This document shows, piece by piece, positions 5,551 to 10,452 of a stretch of DNA of 10,452 nt. The translations under genes were made by a program, and so were the position numbers. This stretch comes from Actinomycetota bacterium (GTDB lineage: Bacteria; Actinomycetota; Actinomycetes; Nanopelagicales; Nanopelagicaceae). Location of the stretch: contig CANLTP010000024.1 in the NCBI GenBank assembly GCA_947494085.1, positions 1-10,452 of the forward strand, in the 5' to 3' direction. Below the pieces are notes generated by a model. That model did not search any database, had not been told where the DNA came from, and worked only from the letters and a program-made list of their open reading frames with translations. The number at the start of each line of letters is the position of its first letter. Position 1 is the stretch's first letter.

Positions 5551-6804
5551 TTAAACCTTAAAGTATTTCTGAGCTTCGAGAATCGAATCAATCAAAGCGT
5601 CAACATCAGCTTCGTCGTTGTAGACATAAAATGAAGCTCTCGTAGTTCCGACAAGTCCCAGCTTGCGCATAAGTGGCCACGCGCAATGGTGACCGGTTCG
5701 AACCGCAACGCCATATTGATCTAGAACTTGACCAACATCATGTGGATGAATTCCATCTATTGTGAAAGATATAACTGAACCGCGATCAATATTGTTCTTG
5801 GGCCCTATTACTTCTACCTTATCCAATTGCAGAAATTTCTTAAGTGCGTAGGCAGTTAGATCCTGCTCATGTTTTGCAACGTTATCCATGCCTAGTTCGT
5901 TCAAGTAATCTATAGCGGCAGCAAAACCAACCGCCTGAGCCATATTTGGAACACCTGCTTCAAATCGCTTAGGTGACACCGCCCATTTAGCTTCCATCAT
6001 TGTTACTGATTCAATCATCGAACCACCCGTTAAAAATGGCTCCATTGAATTTAAGAACTCACTTCTCCCCCACAAAATTCCAATTCCCGTTGGTCCCAGA
6101 GCTTTGTGTGCAGAGAAAGCTAGAAAATCTATTTCAAGCGCTTTAACATCAATTGCAAAGTGGGGTGCTGACTGACAAGCATCAAGGACAATCACTGCAC
6201 CTACTGAGTGCGCCCGTGCAACAATATCCGTTAACGGAACTATCGTTCCAAGTACATTTGATTGATGGGTAATCGCAACAATTTTCGTGGATGGATTAAT
6301 CAATTCTTCTAGGTTGCTCACATCTAATCGACCTTCAGAGTCAACAGAGAACCAGACTAATTCGGCTCCAGTGCGCTTAGCCAACTGCTGCCAAGGAATC
6401 AGATTTGCGTGATGTTCTATTTCTGAAACCACGATTCGGTCACCTGGTTTCAATGCAAAGCGCGAGCCATTTGCACTGTTCCCAAAGGAATATGCAAGGG
6501 CATTGATGCTTTCGGTGGCACTCTTGGTGAAAATTACTTCATCAAGTTCTGCATTTAGAAAATCGGCAAGGACCTGCCTTGCACCTTCATATGCAATGCT
6601 CGCTTCTTCGGCCAGTAAATGCGCACCTCTATGAACAGCGGCATTACTGTGCTCATAAAAATTCCGTTCGGCATCTAAAACTTGACGGGGCTTCTGACTT
6701 GTTGCGCCGCTGTCGAGATACACCAGACGATTTCCACCACGCATGACTTTGGAGAAGATTGGGAAATCTCTCCGAATCTCTGCTGGGGAAAACATAGGTT
6801 TCAT
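5551..6804 (-). CDS. sufS: Cysteine desulfurase SufS (PLP-dependent)
   Basis: SufS removes sulfur from L-cysteine, giving alanine and an enzyme-bound persulfide for Fe-S assembly. The fold-type I aminotransferase sequence has TKSATESIN (94-102), EIEHHANLIPWQ (129-140) with the PLP-stacking histidine, Asp209 in VLDACQSAPH, and the PLP lysine Lys235 in FSAHKALGPTGIGIL. RTGHHCAWPLM carries the sulfur-carrying Cys375. That short loop marks the group II (SufS) class rather than IscS. These numbers count from a TTG at 6805-6807 that touches the sufC stop. I prefer the ATG just behind it, giving 417 residues; another ATG at 6793-6795 is possible. No Shine-Dalgarno is visible, so translation is probably coupled to sufC. 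The adjacent sufU encodes its sulfur acceptor. Confidence 0.95.
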   Translation of the reverse strand: MKPMFSPAEIRRDFPIFSKVMRGGNRLVYLDSGATSQKPRQVLDAERNFYEHSNAAVHRGAHLLAEEASIAYEGARQVLADFLNAELDEVIFTKSATESINALAYSFGNSANGSRFALKPGDRIVVSEIEHHANLIPWQQLAKRTGAELVWFSVDSEGRLDVSNLEELINPSTKIVAITHQSNVLGTIVPLTDIVARAHSVGAVIVLDACQSAPHFAIDVKALEIDFLAFSAHKALGPTGIGILWGRSEFLNSMEPFLTGGSMIESVTMMEAKWAVSPKRFEAGVPNMAQAVGFAAAIDYLNELGMDNVAKHEQDLTAYALKKFLQLDKVEVIGPKNNIDRGSVISFTIDGIHPHDVGQVLDQYGVAVRTGHHCAWPLMRKLGLVGTTRASFYVYNDEADVDALIDSILEAQKYFKV

Positions 6805-6807
6805 CAA

Positions 6808-7560
6808 TTATGCAGTTGTGTACTCTGCATAACCCTTCTCTTCTAGCTTGTCAGCTAGTTCTGGGCCACCTGCTTCAACAATTTTTCCGGCAGAAAAGAC
6901 GTGCACGAAATCTGGCTTGATGTAGCGAAGAATTCTTGTGTAGTGAGTAATCAACATGATTCCTAAATCACTATTTGCCTTTACACGATTTACGCCTTCA
7001 GAAACGATTCGAAGTGCATCGACGTCAAGCCCCGAATCGGTTTCATCCAAGATCGCAAACTTTGGCTTCAAAAGTTCCAGCTGCAGAATTTCATGGCGCT
7101 TCTTCTCACCGCCAGAGAATCCTTCATTCACATTTCGTTCCGCAAAATTTGGATCCATGTTAAGAGATTTCATTGCCTCTTTAACTTCCCCAACCCAGGT
7201 GCGAACCTTTGGTGCTTCGCCACGTATTGCGGTTGCTGCTGTACGCAAGAAGTTTGTTACGGAAACGCCAGGAACTTCAACTGGATATTGCATCGCAAGA
7301 AATAGACCTGCTTTAGCTCGCTCATCTACTGACATGGCTAAAACATCAACGCCATCGAGAGTGACTGATCCACCTGTGATCGTGTATTTTGGGTGTCCTG
7401 CAATTGAATAAGCAAGAGTTGATTTGCCTGAACCATTCGGTCCCATGATTGCGTGGGTTTCACCAGACTTGATTGTTAAATCAACGCCCTTAAGAATTTC
7501 TGTAAAGCCGGCCTCGGTTGCAACCGATACTTGCAATCCCTTGATATCTAATGTGATCAT
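6808..7560 (-). CDS. sufC: Fe-S cluster assembly ATPase SufC
   Basis: SufC is the soluble ABC-type ATPase of the SufBCD complex; its dimerisation on SufB and SufD drives the conformational change for cluster building. The 250-residue sequence has Walker A GPNGSGKST (40-48), Q-loop Gln91 in AMQYP, signature FSGGEKKR (148-155), Walker B FAILDETDSGLD (168-179, Glu173) and H-loop His206 in ITHYTRIL. The phrases SGGEKKRHEILQ and DETDSGLDVDALRIV are diagnostic for SufC as against transport ATPases, and there is no membrane domain. Length is normal. A strong Shine-Dalgarno fused to the stop of the preceding Rieske gene precedes the ATG, and sufS follows immediately after the stop. Confidence 0.97.
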   Translation of the reverse strand: MITLDIKGLQVSVATEAGFTEILKGVDLTIKSGETHAIMGPNGSGKSTLAYSIAGHPKYTITGGSVTLDGVDVLAMSVDERAKAGLFLAMQYPVEVPGVSVTNFLRTAATAIRGEAPKVRTWVGEVKEAMKSLNMDPNFAERNVNEGFSGGEKKRHEILQLELLKPKFAILDETDSGLDVDALRIVSEGVNRVKANSDLGIMLITHYTRILRYIKPDFVHVFSAGKIVEAGGPELADKLEEKGYAEYTTA

Positions 7561-7563
7561 TTT

Positions 7564-7571
7564 CTCCCCTT
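7564..7571 (-). promoter_or_regulatory. Shine-Dalgarno site for sufC, overlapping the Rieske gene stop
   Basis: The minus strand reads TAAGGGGAGAAAATG. AAGGGGAG overlaps the TAA of the upstream gene and ends three bases before the sufC ATG. It is the strongest ribosome site in the operon, which suits a subunit needed in at least two copies per SufBCD complex. Confidence 0.75.
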
Positions 7572-7884
7572 AGCCTTCTGCAGATTTTCTGCTGGAAATA
7601 GTTAATTCATCGCCATTGCGTTTTACTTCGAAAGTTTCAACTGGAATTGATGCTGGCGGAGTTGCTACTTCCCCAGTCCTGAGATCGAACTCGGCGCCGT
7701 GTAGCCAACATTCAATCTTGAAATTAGTTACATCACCTTCAGATAACGAAGCTTCCGAGTGCGAACATGTGTCAGCAATCGCAAAGACCTCGTCCCCAAT
7801 TCGAGTAACACAAACCGGTGTCCCATCTAAATCGATTTTTACAGGTTTACTGTCTACTAGTGAATCGAATGAAAGATTTGCCAT
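7570..7884 (-). CDS. Small Rieske [2Fe-2S] ferredoxin-like protein within the suf operon
   Basis: The 104-residue protein is a single Rieske domain. Its cluster-binding motif is complete: Cys40-Ser-His42, sixteen residues, then Cys59-Trp-Leu-His62, counted from the ATG. CWLHGAEFDLRTGEVATPP is typical of soluble Rieske ferredoxins of the BphF/dioxygenase-ferredoxin type. There is no signal peptide or membrane helix, so it is cytosolic and not the bc1-complex Rieske protein. No oxygenase gene lies nearby. It sits between sufD and sufC, as in some other actinobacterial suf operons (the Mycobacterium tuberculosis cluster, as I recall it, lacks it). A role as electron donor or cluster acceptor for Suf assembly is plausible but unproven. 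The ATG overlaps the sufD stop (TGATG); a GTG one codon earlier is an alternative start. Confidence 0.92.
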   Translation of the reverse strand: MANLSFDSLVDSKPVKIDLDGTPVCVTRIGDEVFAIADTCSHSEASLSEGDVTNFKIECWLHGAEFDLRTGEVATPPASIPVETFEVKRNGDELTISSRKSAEG

Positions 7885-8969
7885 CACGCACCAACCTTTG
7901 CAAGTTCGGCATCGATGCGATCCATAAGGCGGTTTTCAATCTCTTCATCTTTGATTTTGCCGACAATTTCAGCAAAGAAACCACGAATGACAAGTCGTCT
8001 CGCAATCTCAGCTGGAATTCCGCGAGAAGAGAGATAGAAAAGTTGTTCGTCATCAAAGCGACCAGTCGTGCTTGCGTGACCAGCGCCTACGATTTCGCCA
8101 GTTTCAATCTCTAGATTCGGAACAGAATCTGCGCGGGCGCCATCAGAGAGAAGTAAGTTGCGATTTAGTTCGTAAGTATCAGTTCCTTCAGCATTTGAAC
8201 GGATGTACACATCCCCGATCCAAACTGTGTGCGCCTTATCGCCAGCAAGAGCACCCTTGTAATTTACCCGGCTCTTCGCATTAGGAACATTGTGATCGAC
8301 ATGAAGGCGATGTTCTAAGTGTTGACCGTCGGTCGCAAAATACAAGCCTTGCAGATCTGCACTTGAACCAGGACCGCTGTATTCAACAGTTGGCAATAAT
8401 CTAACGAGTGAACCGCCGACGGTTACAACGATTGAGTTGAAAGTCGCATCCTTCGCGATAACAGCATGCTGACGACCTAGGTGAATAGCTTTGCTACTCC
8501 ACTCCTGAAGTGAGACAAAGGTGAGAGTTGCACCTTGCGCGATTTCGAACTCGATTTCATCTGCCAAAATTGCATCACCAGAATTATTGAGAATTATGGT
8601 TGCATGAGAATTTGCGCCGCAAGATATTAAGGTTCTAGAAGCTTGTGGTTTACCGATCAGATTCGCACGTTCCAAAAGCAATGGTTGTTCTAGTTGAACA
8701 TTCGCGCTCACTTCAATATGTGAAACCTCTGAAATAACTTCACGAGCTCTGACCGTTGCTAGATCTTCACTTATCGATATTGCAGGACGATCATTCGCAC
8801 TCTTTACCTCCAGCTTTACGCCAGATTGCGGATTGGCAATGCGAATACTGTTAACGCTAGTAACTTCAACAGCTGGGTCCAATAACCCGCCCACTCTTGC
8901 AAGCGGAGTAAAGCGCCAGGCTTCTTCTCTACCTGTAGGAGCCAGATAATTTGTGGTGAGAGTGCTCAT
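7884..8969 (-). CDS. sufD: Fe-S cluster assembly scaffold protein SufD
   Basis: SufD pairs with SufB and, with two SufC subunits, forms the cluster-assembly scaffold. The 361-residue protein starts with APTGREEAWRFTPLARVGGLL, a typical actinobacterial SufD beginning. It continues as a beta-helix-like middle (VNYKGALAG, NLLLSDGARADSVPNLEI at 271-288) and ends with the SufB/SufD core GAGHASTTGRFDDEQLFYLSSRGIP and RRLVIRGFFAEIV. His298 in GHAS corresponds to the E. coli SufD histidine implicated in cluster formation. Only one cysteine is present (Cys117), so the cysteine that precedes that histidine in E. coli (CSHGAT) is absent here. The ATG overlaps the sufB stop by one base (TAATG), which suits equal production of the two scaffold subunits. 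Confidence 0.95.
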   Translation of the reverse strand: MSTLTTNYLAPTGREEAWRFTPLARVGGLLDPAVEVTSVNSIRIANPQSGVKLEVKSANDRPAISISEDLATVRAREVISEVSHIEVSANVQLEQPLLLERANLIGKPQASRTLISCGANSHATIILNNSGDAILADEIEFEIAQGATLTFVSLQEWSSKAIHLGRQHAVIAKDATFNSIVVTVGGSLVRLLPTVEYSGPGSSADLQGLYFATDGQHLEHRLHVDHNVPNAKSRVNYKGALAGDKAHTVWIGDVYIRSNAEGTDTYELNRNLLLSDGARADSVPNLEIETGEIVGAGHASTTGRFDDEQLFYLSSRGIPAEIARRLVIRGFFAEIVGKIKDEEIENRLMDRIDAELAKVGA

Positions 8970-10387
8970 TAACCAACTGCACCTTCCATCTGCATTTCAA
9001 TGAGACGGTTGAGTTCAAGTGCGTATTCCATTGGAAGTTCGCGAGCAATTGGCTCGATAAAGCCACGAACAATCATGGCCATAGCTTCATCTTCGCCTAG
9101 ACCACGCGACATTAAATAGAAGAGTTGATCATCGCTAATCTTCGAAACCGTAGCTTCGTGACCCATCGACACATCATCTTCGCGAACATCGACATAAGGG
9201 TAGGTATCTGATCTAGATATTGAATCGACAAGTAGCGCATCGCACTTAACTGTTGATTTAGAGTGATGAGCACCCTCGTTGATTTGAACAAGTCCACGAT
9301 AGGAAGTTCGGCCGCCTCCGCGCGCTACTGACTTAGAAATAATTGTTGATGATGTGTGTGGGGCTGCGTGAACCATCTTTGCGCCAGCATCTTGATGCTG
9401 ACCTTCGCCTGCGAAAGCGATTGAGAGAGTCTCACCCTTTGAATGAGGGCCCATCAACATAACAGCTGGATACTTCATCGTTACCTTGGAACCGATGTTT
9501 CCATCAATCCATTCCATGGTTGCACCTTCAGCACATGTAGCACGCTTAGTTACTAAGTTGTAAACGTTGTTCGACCAGTTTTGAATAGTCGTATAACGAA
9601 CGCGGGCACCCTTTTTGATAATGATTTCTACTACTGCACTGTGCAAAGAATCTGAAGAGTAGATAGGTGCTGTGCAACCTTCAACATAATGCACATATGA
9701 ATCTTCATCCGCAATAATCAAGGTGCGTTCGAACTGTCCCATGTTTTCGGTGTTGATACGGAAATATGCCTGCAACGGAATATCTACCTTTACACCCTTA
9801 GGAATATAGATAAATGATCCGCCGGACCAAACTGAAGTATTTAGCGCTGCAAACTTGTTGTCGCCGACTGGAATAACAGTTCCGAAATACTCTTTGAACA
9901 ATTCTTCATGTTCGCGAAGTCCAGTATCGGTATCAACAAAGATGACTCCTTGTTGTTCTAGATCTTCACGAATTGAGTGGTAAACAACTTCTGATTCGTA
10001 TTGCGCTGCGACACCTGAAACTAGGCGCTGCTTCTCTGCTTCCGGAATTCCTAGACGATCGTAAGTATTTTTAATGTCATCGGGTAGGTCTTCCCATGAT
10101 GTTGCCTGCTTCTCGGTTGAACGCACGAAATATTTGATTGTGTCGAAGAAAATTCCGGTTAGGTCTGATCCCCAAGTTGGCATCGGCTTCTTCTCAAAGA
10201 GGTTTAAACCCTTAAGTCTTAAGTCCAACATCCACTGCGGTTCGCTCTTCTTTGATGAAATATCGCGTACAACCTCTTCGTTTAATCCACGGCGTGAATT
10301 CGCGCTGACATCGTTCTTATCCGACCAACCGTATTCATAATTTCCGATTCCCTCTAGTCCAGGGTTCTTTGCTAAAACATCACTCAT
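8969..10387 (-). CDS. sufB: Fe-S cluster assembly scaffold protein SufB
   Basis: SufB is the main scaffold subunit, receiving sulfur and building the nascent cluster at its interface with SufD. The 472-residue protein has the SufB hallmarks NYEYGWSD (16-23), [31 protein letters not shown] (182-212), [22 protein letters not shown] (234-255), and the core [34 protein letters not shown] (381-414). Cys382 and Glu411 match E. coli Cys405 and Glu434, with the same 29-residue spacing. The length is normal for actinobacteria and the reading is continuous, so the intein found in mycobacterial SufB is absent. The ATG is one base behind the sufR stop, without a strong Shine-Dalgarno, implying coupling to sufR. 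Confidence 0.98.
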   Translation of the reverse strand: MSDVLAKNPGLEGIGNYEYGWSDKNDVSANSRRGLNEEVVRDISSKKSEPQWMLDLRLKGLNLFEKKPMPTWGSDLTGIFFDTIKYFVRSTEKQATSWEDLPDDIKNTYDRLGIPEAEKQRLVSGVAAQYESEVVYHSIREDLEQQGVIFVDTDTGLREHEELFKEYFGTVIPVGDNKFAALNTSVWSGGSFIYIPKGVKVDIPLQAYFRINTENMGQFERTLIIADEDSYVHYVEGCTAPIYSSDSLHSAVVEIIIKKGARVRYTTIQNWSNNVYNLVTKRATCAEGATMEWIDGNIGSKVTMKYPAVMLMGPHSKGETLSIAFAGEGQHQDAGAKMVHAAPHTSSTIISKSVARGGGRTSYRGLVQINEGAHHSKSTVKCDALLVDSISRSDTYPYVDVREDDVSMGHEATVSKISDDQLFYLMSRGLGEDEAMAMIVRGFIEPIARELPMEYALELNRLIEMQMEGAVG

Positions 10388-10388
10388 A

Positions 10389-10452
10389 TTAAGCTCGCTT
10401 TCCGGATTTACTTAGGTTTTTTGGATTTGGTATGAACGTGGTGCAAACACCG
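10389..10452 (-). CDS. sufR: C-terminal tail of Fe-S-sensing repressor SufR (partial, begins beyond the right edge)
   Basis: Only the last 20 codons and the TAA are present, in the frame reading [12 protein letters not shown], a short basic tail, then stop. From memory, actinobacterial SufR proteins end in a closely similar GxCTT-x-(V/I)-P segment, whose cysteine belongs to the C-terminal cluster-binding set. SufR is a helix-turn-helix repressor that senses its own Fe-S cluster and controls the suf operon. The location, ending one base before the sufB ATG (TAATATG), is the usual actinobacterial place for sufR. The fragment is short, so the assignment rests mainly on this small motif plus context. 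The other frames here show no competing family signature. Confidence 0.75.
   Translation of the reverse strand, partial: GVCTTFIPNPKNLSKSGKRA

Noticed and set aside
5550..5591. 14-codon N-terminal extension of SufU overlapping sufS
   Set aside because: The extension (MIRFSKLRNTLRFN) has no counterpart in SufU proteins, and the ATG at 5547-5549 begins exactly at the conserved MELDSLYQEVILDHY.
6956..7411. Long open frame on the plus strand (151 codons) opposite sufC, with others like it opposite fabI, sufU and the exporter
   Set aside because: These lie fully antisense to conserved, intact genes, show no family motif and have low-complexity Ser/Arg-rich or random-looking products. They are shadows of codon bias in the real genes.
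7570..7884. Rieske gene as part of an aromatic dioxygenase or cytochrome bc1 locus
   Set aside because: No oxygenase alpha/beta subunit, ferredoxin reductase or cytochrome b gene is nearby, the protein lacks a membrane anchor, and it is translated within the suf genes.
8969..10387. Possible intein in SufB, as in mycobacteria
   Set aside because: The 472-residue SufB is continuous with normal length and uninterrupted core motifs. There is no insertion.
1..10452. Mobile elements, CRISPR arrays, tRNA/rRNA genes, toxin-antitoxin or biosynthetic clusters
   Set aside because: No transposase or integrase motifs, regularly spaced repeats, tRNA-like cloverleaf sequence or foreign-looking base composition was seen on reading either strand.

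Overview
This is a compact, ordinary-looking chromosomal segment from an actinobacterium with a visibly AT-leaning genome (GC roughly in the forties by eye, not computed). Three things point to Actinobacteria: an InhA-type enoyl-ACP reductase behind a fabG (the mabA-inhA order of mycobacteria and streptomycetes), a DUF3099 protein next to a SURF1 protein, and a sufR-B-D-(Rieske)-C-S-U-T cluster. The low GC, near-absent intergenic DNA and leaderless-type promoters suggest a streamlined planktonic lineage such as freshwater Nanopelagicales (acI) or a relative; that placement is an inference.

Layout from left to right. The first 59 codons of infC (translation initiation factor IF3) run off the left edge on the minus strand and start at a non-canonical ATC codon. 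A 173-bp leader separates infC from fabI and fabG, two minus-strand fatty-acid elongation genes that overlap by one base. An 89-bp divergent promoter region then separates fabG from two plus-strand membrane-protein genes, a DUF3099 protein and a SURF1-type cytochrome oxidase assembly factor. The SURF1 gene collides tail to tail with a minus-strand ABC exporter gene, sharing 51 bp.

From the exporter to the right edge everything is one tightly packed minus-strand transcription unit, read from right to left: the sufR C-terminus, sufB, sufD, a small Rieske ferredoxin-like gene, sufC, sufS, sufU, sufT and the ABC exporter. Every junction is a 1-base overlap or a gap of 9 bases or less.

SufS takes sulfur from cysteine and SufU accepts it. 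The SufB-SufC-SufD ATPase scaffold builds Fe-S clusters, SufT helps cluster maturation or delivery, and SufR is the Fe-S-sensing repressor. The Rieske protein and the ABC exporter are extra members without an established role in this pathway. FabG and FabI perform the two reductions of type II fatty acid synthesis. SURF1 supports heme-copper oxidase assembly.

I do not see a mobile element, CRISPR array, tRNA, rRNA or clear intrinsic terminator. I do not think the window contains a wholly new system. The points most worth a second look are the infC start and leader, the mirrored leaderless promoters, the exporter at the end of the Suf operon and the embedded Rieske protein.
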